Below are positions 55,331-64,000 of a stretch of DNA of 64,000 nt, in pieces. The notes under the pieces are model-generated. The model ran no database searches. It was not told the DNA's origin and worked only from the letters and a program-made list of their open reading frames with translations. This stretch comes from Pseudolactococcus laudensis. Its GTDB lineage: Bacteria > Bacillota > Bacilli > Lactobacillales > Streptococcaceae. Position 1 is the stretch's first letter; every line of letters starts with the position of its first letter. The translations under genes were made by a program, and so were the position numbers. The stretch spans positions 62,001 through 126,000 of the forward strand of contig NZ_JACBNY010000001.1 in assembly GCF_013449735.1 (NCBI RefSeq), given 5' to 3'.

Positions 55331-57262
55331 ATGACAAAACAGGAAAAACATCAAAAAATCATCGAATTAGATGATAATTTAGCCAATAAAATCGCAGCGG
55401 GTGAAGTGATTGAACGACCGGCTAGTGTGGTGAAAGAATTACTAGAAAATGCCATTGATGCCAAGTCAACACAAATCACAGTCAAGATTGAAGAGTCTGG
55501 CCTTAAGTCAATTGAAATCATTGATAATGGTGAAGGAATTGCCCACGATGAAGTGGCGCTTGCCCTCAAGCGTCATGCCACAAGTAAAATCAAAGATGTC
55601 GATGACCTCTTTCGTATTCGGACGCTTGGGTTTAGGGGTGAGGCTTTGCCTTCTATCGCTAGTGTTAGTGAGCTAACGATTAATACATCAGTAGCTGATA
55701 ATGGAGATGAAAGTGGGACTTTGCTTGTCGCTAAAGGTGGCGAGATCATCCAAAATAGTCCAGCACCCAAACGCGTCGGAACACGGATAAAAGTTGAAAA
55801 TCTCTTCTATAATACACCCGCCCGCCTCAAATACATCAAGAGTTTGCAAGCGGAGCTTGGGCATATCACGGACATCATCAATCGCCTGAGCCTTGCGCAT
55901 CCTGAGGTGGCTTTTACGCTGATTAATGATGGTCGTGAGATGATGAAGACGGCTGGAACGGGCGACTTGAAGCAAGCATTGGCTGGTGTTTACGGCATTT
56001 CGACTGCCAAAAAAATGATCGCGATTTCGGCGCAAGACCTGGACTTTGATGTGACGGGCTATGTCAGCCTACCTGAGCTGACCCGCGCCAATCGAAATTA
56101 CATCACCGTTTTGCTCAATGGTCGCTACATCAAAAACTTTTTGATCAACCGCGCAATTGTCGATGGCTACGGCTCGAAACTCATGGTGGGGCGCTTTCCG
56201 ATTGCGGTCATCGACATTAAAATTGATCCATTTTTGGCAGATGTCAATGTCCACCCAACCAAGCAAGAAGTCAGAATCTCAAAAGAGCGCGAGTTAATGG
56301 GCTTGATTTCTCAAGCCATTAGTCAGGCTTTTCAGCCACAAACCTTGATTCCAGATGCACTGGAGAATTTAACGAAGCAGACTAAGCCAGTCTTTCCAAC
56401 ACCAAAACACGAGCAGACACAGTTGCCTTTGCAAAACAAGTCCTTATATTATGATACGGAGCGCCAAGACTTCTACGTGAAAGAAAATGCAACGTTTGAA
56501 AAAGTGCCAGAAACGTTGTTGGATTTAGAAGAAGCTAATGTTAAAGCCATAGATGATAAGTCTGAGACTGAATCTGAGCCACCACGAGAGTTTGTAGTGA
56601 CAGAATCGGTTGAGTTGCAATCTGATGAAGCGTCAAAGAGCAATCAAACTTTCCCAGAACTCGAGTTTTTAGCACAAATGCATGGCACTTATCTATTATG
56701 TCAGTCGCCAGAAGGTCTATATATCGTCGACCAGCATGCCGCACAAGAACGAGTGAAATATGAATATTACCGGGATAAAATCGGTCAAGTCAATTATGAC
56801 CAGCAACAACTTTTAGCGCCGATTTTTATCAATCTCCCACAAAATGACTTGTTGACTGTTCTTGAGAAAAAAGACTTGCTCGCTGAAGCTGGTGTCTTCT
56901 TGGATGCCTATGGCGACAATCAGCTGATTTTACGGGAACATCCGATTTGGATGCAAGATGATGAGATTGAGTCTGCCACTTATGAATTGATTGATTTGTT
57001 ATTGGACGGGCGTGAAGTTTCGGTTAAAAAATATCGAGAAGATTTGGCGATTATGATTGCTTGTAAAAGCTCGATTAAAGCCAATATGTATATAGATCCT
57101 GCCAGTGCGCGTGATTTATTGCAGCAATTGGCACATTGTGAGAATCCCTATAACTGTCCCCACGGCAGACCAGCCCTCGTCGCCTTTTCAAATACCGACC
57201 TTGAAAAAATGTTCAGACGCATTCAACAAACACACAAAGGCGGTTGGAATACCCAGTTTTAA
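55331..57262 (+). CDS. mutL: DNA mismatch repair protein MutL
   Basis: 643 residues. GHKL ATPase N-terminus with [18 protein letters not shown] and [12 protein letters not shown], then the transducer domain. The C-terminal dimerisation domain has [13 protein letters not shown] and CHGRPALV-like [11 protein letters not shown]. The linker 345-450 is acidic and variable. The DQHA-type metal motif in the C-terminus ([10 protein letters not shown]) fits the endonuclease type of MutL only in part, so activity is uncertain. Confidence 0.97.
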   Translation: MTKQEKHQKIIELDDNLANKIAAGEVIERPASVVKELLENAIDAKSTQITVKIEESGLKSIEIIDNGEGIAHDEVALALKRHATSKIKDVDDLFRIRTLGFRGEALPSIASVSELTINTSVADNGDESGTLLVAKGGEIIQNSPAPKRVGTRIKVENLFYNTPARLKYIKSLQAELGHITDIINRLSLAHPEVAFTLINDGREMMKTAGTGDLKQALAGVYGISTAKKMIAISAQDLDFDVTGYVSLPELTRANRNYITVLLNGRYIKNFLINRAIVDGYGSKLMVGRFPIAVIDIKIDPFLADVNVHPTKQEVRISKERELMGLISQAISQAFQPQTLIPDALENLTKQTKPVFPTPKHEQTQLPLQNKSLYYDTERQDFYVKENATFEKVPETLLDLEEANVKAIDDKSETESEPPREFVVTESVELQSDEASKSNQTFPELEFLAQMHGTYLLCQSPEGLYIVDQHAAQERVKYEYYRDKIGQVNYDQQQLLAPIFINLPQNDLLTVLEKKDLLAEAGVFLDAYGDNQLILREHPIWMQDDEIESATYELIDLLLDGREVSVKKYREDLAIMIACKSSIKANMYIDPASARDLLQQLAHCENPYNCPHGRPALVAFSNTDLEKMFRRIQQTHKGGWNTQF

Positions 57263-57388
57263 AAATCAGCACGAACTCCAAGTTATCCTAAATAAACTTA
57301 GGGCCTACGAACTTGCGAGTTGGTAGACTCACAAAATCTCTTGGAACATCCGATTTTAAACTCACCTCACTTAATATAGAAGGAAATT

Positions 57389-57970
57389 ATGTACGAATAT
57401 CTCAAAGGTACCCTCGTCAAAATCACGCCGACCTACATCGTGCTTGACGTCTCAGGCGTAGGCTATCTACTACATGTCGCAAATCCTTATAGCTTTTCAA
57501 ACTTCGTGAATGCCGACATCAAAGTCTACGTCCACCAAGTCATTCGCGACGACGCCCACACCCTCTATGGCTTTATGGACGAAACAGAAAAACGCCTCTT
57601 TTTACAACTGATTTCCGTGTCAGGTATCGGCCCAAAATCAGCGCTCGCCATTATCGCAGCTGATGACAACATTGGTTTAGTCACTGCCATAGACAGTGGC
57701 GACATCAAGTACCTGACCAAATTCCCAGGTGTTGGCAAAAAAACTGCCAGTCAAATGGTCCTAGACCTTGAAGGGAAATTTGAGAATGTTACAACTGACG
57801 TTACAACATCACAAACAGTAGCAAGTACAGAGTTGGACGACGCTTTAGAAGCTTTAGTTGCCTTGGGTTATAAAGCAACTGAGCTCAAGAAAGTACAAAA
57901 AAAGCTCGAAGGCACACAAGACTCAACCGAAGGCTACATCAAAACCGCCCTCAAATTAATGATGAAATGA
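57389..57970 (+). CDS. ruvA: Holliday junction DNA helicase subunit RuvA
   Basis: 193 residues: OB-fold domain ([20 protein letters not shown]), tandem helix-hairpin-helix motifs ([30 protein letters not shown]) and a C-terminal RuvB-binding domain ([19 protein letters not shown]). Binds four-way junctions as a tetramer. AAGGAA precedes the ATG. It is separated from ruvB by a terminator and a fresh promoter. Confidence 0.97.
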   Translation: MYEYLKGTLVKITPTYIVLDVSGVGYLLHVANPYSFSNFVNADIKVYVHQVIRDDAHTLYGFMDETEKRLFLQLISVSGIGPKSALAIIAADDNIGLVTAIDSGDIKYLTKFPGVGKKTASQMVLDLEGKFENVTTDVTTSQTVASTELDDALEALVALGYKATELKKVQKKLEGTQDSTEGYIKTALKLMMK

Positions 57971-57993
57971 CTAATCACAAGATTAGTTTTTTT
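57970..57993 (+). terminator. Terminator of ruvA
   Basis: ACTAATC and GATTAGT with an ACAA loop, then TTTTTTT. A second hairpin without T-run (CACAAGG/CCTTGTG, ~58048-58066) lies before ruvB. Confidence 0.85.
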
Positions 57994-58102
57994 ATTTTTG
58001 TATGACAATTTAGAAGGAGTATCCGATTAGAAACCAATTAATATCTTCACAAGGATAACCCTTGTGATATAGCTAATCTTTAACGACTTAATCATTATTT
58101 TT

Positions 58103-58117
58103 TGATACAATAAAGAT
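58103..58117 (+). promoter_or_regulatory. Extended -10 promoter giving a leaderless mRNA (ruvB)
   Basis: TGA-TACAAT (-10 at 58106-58111) ends 6 nt before the ruvB ATG at 58118; no ribosome site. Confidence 0.68.
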
Positions 58118-59137
58118 ATGGAAAACGACAAATTAACATCAGGGGAGTTACAGGACTACGATCTGGAACAAGACGAGACATTAGTCGAACGGACCCTTAG
58201 ACCACAATACCTAAATCAGTATATCGGTCAAGATAAAATCAAAGAACAACTAGATATTTTCATCAAGGCAGCCAAACTGCGTGAAGAATCATTGGACCAT
58301 GTCTTACTTTTTGGCCCACCAGGTTTAGGTAAAACGACCATGGCATTCGTAATTGCAAATGAACTCGGCGTCAACATTAAACAGACCTCTGGACCTGCCA
58401 TCGAAAAAGCTGGCGACCTAGTCGCAATTTTGAATGAGCTAGAAGCTGGCGACGTCCTCTTCATTGACGAAATCCACCGTCTGCCTATGTCTGTCGAGGA
58501 AGTACTTTACAGTGCCATGGAGGATTTCTATATTGACATCATGATTGGTGGCGCAGATGCCAGTCGTAGCGTTCATTTGGAGCTACCGCCCTTTACTTTG
58601 ATTGGTGCAACAACGCGTGCAGGCATGCTCTCAAACCCTTTGCGGGCGCGTTTCGGGATCAATGCCCATATGGCTTATTACGATCTGGAAGATTTGACCG
58701 AAATCATCGAGCGTACCGCAGATATTTTTGAAGTTGACATCACAGGGGATGGCGCTTTTGAAATGGCCCGTCGGAGTCGTGGGACACCGCGTATCGCTAA
58801 CCGCCTGCTCAAACGTGTCAGAGACTATGCGCAAATTAAGGGAACAGGTCTCATTGACGATGACATCACCCGCCAAGCCTTGACCATGTTAGATGTAGAT
58901 GCCTCAGGACTTGATTATGTCGACCAAAAAATTCTTAAAACAATGATCGAGATGTACAATGGTGGTCCGGTCGGTCTAGGGACGCTCGCGGTTAATATAT
59001 CGGAAGAACGCGAAACTCTGGAAGATATGTACGAGCCTTATTTGATACAGTCTGGCTTTTTGGTTCGGACCCGTCAAGGACGTTGTGCGACTGCCAAGGC
59101 CTATGCGCATTTTGGTTACGAGTATAAAGGAGACTGA
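58118..59137 (+). CDS. ruvB: Holliday junction branch migration ATPase RuvB
   Basis: 339 residues, AAA+ motor. Walker A is [14 protein letters not shown], Walker B is [12 protein letters not shown], sensor 1 is [10 protein letters not shown] and the arginine-finger region is [10 protein letters not shown]; the C-terminal winged helix ends [14 protein letters not shown]. Drives branch migration with RuvA. It starts without a Shine-Dalgarno sequence. The rhodanese-like gene begins 3 nt after its stop. Confidence 0.98.
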   Translation: MENDKLTSGELQDYDLEQDETLVERTLRPQYLNQYIGQDKIKEQLDIFIKAAKLREESLDHVLLFGPPGLGKTTMAFVIANELGVNIKQTSGPAIEKAGDLVAILNELEAGDVLFIDEIHRLPMSVEEVLYSAMEDFYIDIMIGGADASRSVHLELPPFTLIGATTRAGMLSNPLRARFGINAHMAYYDLEDLTEIIERTADIFEVDITGDGAFEMARRSRGTPRIANRLLKRVRDYAQIKGTGLIDDDITRQALTMLDVDASGLDYVDQKILKTMIEMYNGGPVGLGTLAVNISEERETLEDMYEPYLIQSGFLVRTRQGRCATAKAYAHFGYEYKGD

Positions 59138-59140
59138 GTG

Positions 59141-59455
59141 ATGACCTTTAATCTGATACCATTAGAAAAATTTGAAAAACTTGATATTCCTAGATTAGAT
59201 GTGTTGGATGTCCGCCCACGTGAGCAGTTTGAGAGCTTTCATATTCCGACAGCCATCAACATTCCGATTGATGATGTAGAGGACGGTAAGTTTGAGCTAG
59301 ATCCAACTAAATCTTACTATGTCATCTGTCGCACGACTAATAAAGCCTACCGTGCCAGTCATATTTTTGAAGATGCCGGCTTTGATATACAAATGGTCGC
59401 ACCCGGTATGATTGATTATCAAGGTGAAATTATCCGAAATAATGATGATTATTAA
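59141..59455 (+). CDS. Rhodanese-like domain protein
   Basis: 104 residues, single rhodanese domain: LDVRPREQFESFHIPTAINI and the active-site loop YVICRTTNKAYRA with the catalytic Cys. Probably a sulfurtransferase or persulfide-handling protein; the acceptor is unknown. ATG 59141 is chosen over GTG 59138; both follow AAAGGAG inside the ruvB end, so the two are coupled. Confidence 0.88.
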   Translation: MTFNLIPLEKFEKLDIPRLDVLDVRPREQFESFHIPTAINIPIDDVEDGKFELDPTKSYYVICRTTNKAYRASHIFEDAGFDIQMVAPGMIDYQGEIIRNNDDY

Positions 59456-59489
59456 GCTATAAAAAGATTCAAAAGCGGTTAATCCGAGA

Positions 59490-59542
59490 TGTGATTTTAT
59501 CTCACATTAACCGTTGACTTTTCTGAAAAGTCTTTATATAAT
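59490..59542 (+). promoter_or_regulatory. glnR-glnA promoter with perfect GlnR box
   Basis: TGTGATTTTATCTCACA (59490-59506) fits TGTNA-N7-TNACA exactly. TTGACT (59514-59519), 17 bp and TATAAT (59537-59542) follow. The box lies inside a larger inverted repeat (CGGTTAA...TTAACCG, 59476-59513) that could also terminate the upstream transcript. Confidence 0.88.
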
Positions 59543-59561
59543 GAGAAGATAGAGGAGGTGT

Positions 59562-59930
59562 ATGTTAGTGAAAGAACGTGAGCTACGACGGTCAATGGCA
59601 GTTTTTCCAATTGGCACGGTTATGCAGTTAACAGATCTGACAGCGCGTCAAATTCGTTACTACGAAGATCAAGGTTTGATTTTCCCAGCGAGAAATGAAG
59701 GTAATCGCCGAATGTATTCGCTAAACGATATGGATGTCCTACTAGAAATTAAGGACTACCTCAATGACGGCTTAAACATTGCGGGCATCAAGCGCGTTTA
59801 TGAGCAAAGCAAGGAAGATTTGGATAAAGTCAAAAGTAAGTCCATTTCTGACGCTGAAGTACGCAAAATCTTAGAACAAGAAATCATGCAACAATCAAGA
59901 TTTAATAAACCCAAATCAACGTTGCGCTAA
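59562..59930 (+). CDS. glnR: Glutamine synthetase repressor GlnR (MerR family)
   Basis: 122 residues, MerR-type winged HTH (FPIGTVMQLTDLTARQIRYY, then DQGLIFPARNEGNRRMYSLN) and a C-terminal tail that senses feedback-inhibited glutamine synthetase. GAGGAGG precedes the ATG. It represses its own operon and, from the second box found here, glnN. Confidence 0.97.
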   Translation: MLVKERELRRSMAVFPIGTVMQLTDLTARQIRYYEDQGLIFPARNEGNRRMYSLNDMDVLLEIKDYLNDGLNIAGIKRVYEQSKEDLDKVKSKSISDAEVRKILEQEIMQQSRFNKPKSTLR

Positions 59931-59948
59931 TCAGCATCAGCGATAAAA

Positions 59949-59977
59949 AAGAATGCGTGTTCAGCACGCTTTTCTTA
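59949..59977 (+). terminator. Possible attenuator between glnR and glnA
   Basis: GCGTG and CACGC with a 5-nt loop, flanked by AAGAA/TTCTT pairing and a short T-rich run. Partial termination at most, since glnA has no other clear promoter. Confidence 0.4.
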
Positions 59978-60040
59978 CATAATTAATAGCTGACTTGCTT
60001 GAAAAGTTAGCTTGAAGTTCAAATAAAGGAGTTCTTTAAC

Positions 60041-61381
60041 ATGACGATCACACCTGCAGACATTCTTAGCGAAGTCAAAGAGAAAAATGTCACCTTCTTG
60101 CGCCTGATGTTTACAGACATCTTAGGGACGCTTAAAAACGTAGAAGTACCCGCAACAGAAGAACAGCTAGAGAAAATTTTGGATAACAAAATGATGTTTG
60201 ACGGTTCTTCCATTGAAGGTTTTGTTCGCATTAATGAATCAGACATGTATCTCTACCCTGACCTCGATACTTGGATTATCTTCCCTTGGGGAGATGAGAA
60301 CGGCAAAGTCGCAGGCTTGATTTGTGATGTCTACAATCCCGACGGCACACCATTTGCGGGAGACCCTCGTGGAAACCTCAAACGTGCTCTGACCCACATG
60401 GAAACGACTGGTTTCAAGTCGTTCAACCTTGGCCCTGAGCCTGAATTTTTCTTGTTCAAACTTGACGAAAAAGGCAATCCGACCCTTGAAGTCAATGACC
60501 AAGGCGGCTATTTTGACCTTGCACCGACTGATACAGCGGATAATACCCGCCGTGAAATCGTCAACGTCCTAACTGACCTTGGTTTCGAAGTCGAAGCCAG
60601 TCACCATGAGGTGGCCGTCGGTCAGCACGAAATCGACTTCAAGTACACCAATGTCCTGGAAGCCTGCGACAACATCCAAATCTTTAAACTGGTCGTCAAA
60701 ACGATTGCCCGTGAGCATGGTCTTTACGCGACCTTCATGGCTAAACCAAAATTTGGCATCAATGGCAGTGGCATGCATTGTAACATGTCCCTTTTTGACC
60801 AAGAAGGCAACAATGCCTTTTACGATCCAAAAGGTGAGTTGGAGTTATCAGAGACAGCCTACCATTTCTTGGGTGGTATCTTAGACCATGCCTATAATTT
60901 CACCGCCATTACCAACCCGACGGTAAATTCTTATAAACGACTCGTTCCAGGTTATGAAGCCCCTGTTTATATCGCATGGGCAGGTCGCAATCGTTCACCG
61001 CTAGTTCGTGTTCCTGCTTCACGTGGAAAAGGAACGCGCCTTGAACTTCGAGCAGTTGATCCAACAGCGAATCCTTACTTGGCACTAGCTGTTTTGCTAG
61101 AATGTGGTCTGGACGGAATTGAGCGGAAACTCGAAGCGCCAGCGCCAGTTGAAAATAATATCTATATGATGTCAGGTGATGAGCGTAAGGCAGTCGGTAT
61201 CACAGACCTACCGTCAACCTTGCACAATGCAGTGAAAGCCCTACGTGAAGATGACGTGGTAAAAGCTGCTTTAGGTCAACATATTTACACCAACTTTGTA
61301 GAAACGAAAAAAGTAGAGTGGGCCTCTTACGCCCAATTCGTCTCTCAATGGGAGATTGACAACTATCTCTATCTATATTAA
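60041..61381 (+). CDS. glnA: Glutamine synthetase type I
   Basis: Makes glutamine from glutamate, ammonia and ATP; dodecamer. 446 residues (GSI-alpha length). [19 protein letters not shown] is the N-terminal grasp signature, [10 protein letters not shown] and [11 protein letters not shown] carry metal and substrate residues, and [17 protein letters not shown] is the ATP-binding signature. No adenylylation-site tyrosine context is apparent, as expected for the feedback-inhibited Firmicute type. AAAGGAG precedes the ATG. Second gene of the glnR operon. Confidence 0.98.
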   Translation: MTITPADILSEVKEKNVTFLRLMFTDILGTLKNVEVPATEEQLEKILDNKMMFDGSSIEGFVRINESDMYLYPDLDTWIIFPWGDENGKVAGLICDVYNPDGTPFAGDPRGNLKRALTHMETTGFKSFNLGPEPEFFLFKLDEKGNPTLEVNDQGGYFDLAPTDTADNTRREIVNVLTDLGFEVEASHHEVAVGQHEIDFKYTNVLEACDNIQIFKLVVKTIAREHGLYATFMAKPKFGINGSGMHCNMSLFDQEGNNAFYDPKGELELSETAYHFLGGILDHAYNFTAITNPTVNSYKRLVPGYEAPVYIAWAGRNRSPLVRVPASRGKGTRLELRAVDPTANPYLALAVLLECGLDGIERKLEAPAPVENNIYMMSGDERKAVGITDLPSTLHNAVKALREDDVVKAALGQHIYTNFVETKKVEWASYAQFVSQWEIDNYLYLY

Positions 61382-61389
61382 ATAGACCG

Positions 61390-61433
61390 AAGCACATCAG
61401 TACTCAGTATATGAGAACTGGTGTGCTTTTTTA
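61390..61433 (+). terminator. Terminator of glnR-glnA
   Basis: AAGCACATCAGT and ACTGGTGTGCTT pair (one G-U) with an inner CTCA/TGAG stem, followed by T6. Confidence 0.85.
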
Positions 61434-61454
61434 TAAATTGTTAAAAACGAACGG

Positions 61455-61779
61455 TATACCCATTTAAGCAAATAAAACAAACATTTTTGGCTATTTTCGG
61501 TCACTTCTTCGTTTGGCTATTATCTTTGCGCTTTAGCGCTTAGATAAATAGCTATGTACCACGTACCTTAGTGGCTTTACCATTTAGGCGTGGGACAAAA
61601 GCCTTGGCGTACACCTGTACGCCTACACCTAATCGCCTCTGGCATTGAAGTTATCGTTTTAGCGATTTACGGAAAAGCTATGGGCAACGTGGCTTAGCGG
61701 TTTTACCGTTTAGCCGTTGACCTTATTGACAGAAAATATCTCAAAAATGTCGTTCGTTTTCTTTACTTAAATGCGTATA
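61455..61779. mobile_element. MITE-like element, long copy B
   Basis: About 325 bp, non-coding. Terminal inverted repeats: left TATACCCATTTAAGCAAATA (with CAAACATTTTTG) and inverted right TATACGCATTTAAGTAAAGA (with CGACATTTTTG). The inside has imperfect internal repeats (CTTAGTGGCTTTACCATTTA and CTTAGCGGTTTTACCGTTTA) and CGTACACCTGTACG, shared with copy A at 24039. No transposase. It fills most of the 61382-61888 gap, just before the glnN promoter. Confidence 0.78.
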
Positions 61780-61812
61780 GTAAAAAGAAAATTCTAAAAA
61801 TTACAACTATTG

Positions 61813-61863
61813 TTGCAATCAATAAAAAAATAATGTATAATGATGGTGTTAGAAGTTATAACA
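61813..61863 (+). promoter_or_regulatory. glnN promoter with perfect GlnR box
   Basis: TTGCAA (61813-61818), 17 bp, TATAAT (61836-61841). TGTTAGAAGTTATAACA (61847-61863) fits TGTNA-N7-TNACA exactly and covers the start of transcription, so GlnR should repress glnN. A weak CodY-like match (AAAATTCTAAAAATT, 3 mismatches) lies upstream near 61790. Confidence 0.85.
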
Positions 61864-61888
61864 TATAAAATGTCAGGAGAACTTAACG

Positions 61889-63997
61889 ATGGAGAAAGTC
61901 AATATTCCGGAAATCTTTGCTGAAGATGTTTTCACGGATGCGGTCATGCAGCAACGTCTGCCAAAGACCATTTACAAACAATTTAAAAAATCGATTGAAG
62001 AAGGCAAAGATCTTGATCTTGCGACAGCAGATGTCATTGCAAATGAGATCAGAGAATGGGCGATTGGCAAAGGTGCAACTCACTTTGCGCATTTGTTCCA
62101 GCCATTGACAGGTGTAACAGCTGAAAAACAAGATTCGTTTATCACAGCACCTAAAGCAGATGGTAGTGTCTTGACTGCTTTTTCTGGAAAAGAATTGATT
62201 AAAGGTGAACCAGATGGCTCATCGTTCCCTTCAGGTGGTTTGCGTGCGACATTTGAAGCGCGTGGCTACACAGTTTGGGATACGACTTCTCCAGTATTCG
62301 TTCGTCATGATGCGGCTGGTACAACGCTTTTGATTCCAACGGCATTTTATTCTTATAACGGTGAAGCATTGGACCAAAAAGCACCATTGCTCCGCTCTAT
62401 GCAAGTTATTTCTGATTCATCTATTAAATTACTTCGCCTTTTTGGCAATACGACTGCAACTCGTGTGGCACCTTCCGTTGGTGCTGAGCAAGAGTATTTC
62501 TTAGTCGACGAAGCGACTTTCTTAAAACGTAAAGATTTGATTTACGCTGGCCGTACTTTGTTTGGTGCTGCTGCGCCTAAAGGTCAGGAATTGGATGACC
62601 ATTACTTTGGGACAATCCGCCAACGTGTCGCTGGCTTTATGAAAGATGTCAATGAAGAACTTTGGAAAGCTGGCGTGACATCAAAAACACAGCATAACGA
62701 AGTGGCACCAGCTCAACATGAAATTGCGCCAATTTATGCCAATGCCAATGTTGCTGTTGACCAAAACCAAGTGGTGATGCAAACCTTGAAACGCATTGCT
62801 TGTCGTCATGACATGAAGTGTCTTTTGCACGAAAAACCATTTGCGGGTGTCAATGGTTCTGGTAAACATAATAACTGGTCACTTGTGACAAATGAAGGTG
62901 AAAACTTACTTGAACCTAGCTCACGACCACATGAAAACAAGCAGTTCTTGTTAGTTCTTGCGTGTATCATTAAAGCAGTGGATAAATACGCTGGCTTGCT
63001 CCGTGAATCAGCTGCCGACCCAGGTAATGACCATCGTTTAGGTGCCAATGAAGCGCCGCCAGCGATCATCTCAATCTTCCTTGGCTCACAATTAGAAGAT
63101 ATTATGGACCAATACGTGGCAAGTGGATCAGCTGCAACCTCTATTAAAGGTGGCGTGTTGGCGACGGGGTCTTCTGCACTTCGTGATATTTCGAAAGATG
63201 CGACTGACCGTAACCGGACATCACCATTTGCCTTCACAGGTAATAAGTTTGAGTTCCGTATGGTTGGCTCACGTGATTCAATTGCGTCACCAAATATTGT
63301 CTTGAATACGATTGTTGCCGAAGCCTTTGATGATGCATCAGAACGTTTGTCGAACGCAGAAGACTTTGATGCAGCAGTTGATGCTTTGATTGCAGAATAT
63401 GCCAAAGAACACAAACGCATTATCTTCAATGGAGATGGCTACTCTGATGAGTGGGTTGTAGAAGCTGAAAAACGTGGCTTGCCAAATCTGAAAACAATGG
63501 TAGATGCAACTGAAGTTTTGGGAGATGCTGATGTTATCGCGTTATTTAACAAGTATGGTGTCTTATCGCCAACAGAATTAAAAGCGCGTGAAGAAGTTAA
63601 GTACGAAAATTATGGTAAAGTTATCAATATTGAAGCACTTACGATGATTGATATGGCGACTAAACAAATCATCCCTGCTGTCATTAAGTATACAAAATCA
63701 TTGGCGGATACTGTACTTGCCGTTAAGGCAGCTGGTTGTGATGCAACAGTTCAAGCGAGTATCCTGACAGAAGTTTCTGAGTTGTTGAAAGAAACTAAAG
63801 TAGCGCTCTCTGAACTTGAGAAAGTAACAGCAGAGGCGACACAGAAAGAAGAAGGCAAGGTACAAGCTCGTTTTTACAATGAAGTTGTCTTTAAAGCCAT
63901 GGATGCACTTCGTGCACCAGTTGACAAATTAGAAATGATTGTTGACAAAGAAGCATGGCCAATGCCATCTTATGGCGACTTGTTGTTCGAAGTCTAA
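61889..63997 (+). CDS. glnN: Glutamine synthetase type III
   Basis: 702 residues, the large hexameric/dodecameric GSIII family found in Bacteroides, cyanobacteria and some Firmicutes. N-terminal IPEIFAEDVFTDAVMQQRLP, the GSIII signature region TAFYSYNGEALDQKAPLLRS, VGAEQEYFLVDE and HEKPFAGVNGSGKHNNWSL (ATP/ammonia-binding). CAGGAG precedes the ATG. It complements glnA and carries its own GlnR box. The stop is 3 bp before the window end, so it is complete. Confidence 0.96.
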   Translation: MEKVNIPEIFAEDVFTDAVMQQRLPKTIYKQFKKSIEEGKDLDLATADVIANEIREWAIGKGATHFAHLFQPLTGVTAEKQDSFITAPKADGSVLTAFSGKELIKGEPDGSSFPSGGLRATFEARGYTVWDTTSPVFVRHDAAGTTLLIPTAFYSYNGEALDQKAPLLRSMQVISDSSIKLLRLFGNTTATRVAPSVGAEQEYFLVDEATFLKRKDLIYAGRTLFGAAAPKGQELDDHYFGTIRQRVAGFMKDVNEELWKAGVTSKTQHNEVAPAQHEIAPIYANANVAVDQNQVVMQTLKRIACRHDMKCLLHEKPFAGVNGSGKHNNWSLVTNEGENLLEPSSRPHENKQFLLVLACIIKAVDKYAGLLRESAADPGNDHRLGANEAPPAIISIFLGSQLEDIMDQYVASGSAATSIKGGVLATGSSALRDISKDATDRNRTSPFAFTGNKFEFRMVGSRDSIASPNIVLNTIVAEAFDDASERLSNAEDFDAAVDALIAEYAKEHKRIIFNGDGYSDEWVVEAEKRGLPNLKTMVDATEVLGDADVIALFNKYGVLSPTELKAREEVKYENYGKVINIEALTMIDMATKQIIPAVIKYTKSLADTVLAVKAAGCDATVQASILTEVSELLKETKVALSELEKVTAEATQKEEGKVQARFYNEVVFKAMDALRAPVDKLEMIVDKEAWPMPSYGDLLFEV

Positions 63998-64000
63998 ACC

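Noticed and set aside
62806-63429. 207-codon antisense frame over glnN
   Set aside because: Mirror of a conserved coding region, no ribosome site or family features.

Overview
This is a low-GC Gram-positive chromosome segment from the Streptococcaceae. Protein style, the AKR, GlnR, CodY and GS complement, and the gene orders rnpA-yidC-khpB-rpmH, glnR-glnA and aspS with gatCAB point to Lactococcus in the broad sense. I infer the piscium/raffinolactis branch (Pseudolactococcus). The genus is fairly safe; the branch is not proven. No rRNA, tRNA or CRISPR array was seen.

Layout. 1-5 kb: two genes with nonsense codons, lysS, and a membrane-anchored alpha/beta hydrolase. 4.7-7.3 kb: a visibly AT-rich accessory cassette. 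It holds a small unknown gene, a cysteine-free double-glycine peptide, and a GT2 glycosyltransferase whose C-terminus carries a second double-glycine motif followed by an XRE DNA-binding domain. The cassette ends in the 3' remnant of an older gene. 7.4-15.6 kb: argG, argH, rnpA, yidC, khpB and rpmH, with a ChW-repeat surface hydrolase wedged between khpB and rpmH and flanked by a 74-bp duplication of the khpB 3' end. 15.7-22 kb: an aldo/keto reductase, ireB-ruvX-DUF1292, an efflux protein, an XRE-aminotransferase fusion and codY. 22-28 kb: a T-box leader, aspS, gatC, gatA, a Nudix gene and gatB. 28-36.5 kb: three catabolic or transport loci in decay (MFS pump, sorbitol PTS, 2-aminoethylphosphonate uptake) beside intact enzymes (sorbitol-6-P dehydrogenase, PhnW, PhnX). 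36.5-47 kb: polA, rpmB, an Asp23-like gene, fakA, malQ and a broken NADH oxidase. 47-59.5 kb: argS, argR, ylbF-like, mutS, mutL, ruvA, ruvB. 59.5-64 kb: glnR-glnA and the type III glutamine synthetase glnN.

How it works together. Nitrogen and amino-acid control dominates: ArgR (operator in the argG promoter), CodY (box at its own promoter), GlnR (perfect boxes at glnR-glnA and at glnN), and a T-box on aspS-gatCAB whose specifier loop reads GAAC, so both a Glu and an Asn codon fit. CcpA-type cre sites sit at malQ, the sorbitol locus and the aldo/keto reductase. Six unlinked genes (hydrolase, polA, DUF1129, argR, mutL, ruvB) share an identical layout, an extended -10 box followed by exactly 6 nt and ATG with no Shine-Dalgarno sequence. 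This is a strong sign of leaderless mRNAs.

The window is rich in gene decay: nonsense codons, single-base frameshifts, two multi-gene deletion scars and small remnants. It also carries two short repeat families, a MITE-like element (two copies) and a 43-bp palindrome (three copies). The most promising undescribed items are the GT2/double-glycine cassette, the leaderless gene set, the two-codon T-box candidate and the khpB duplication.
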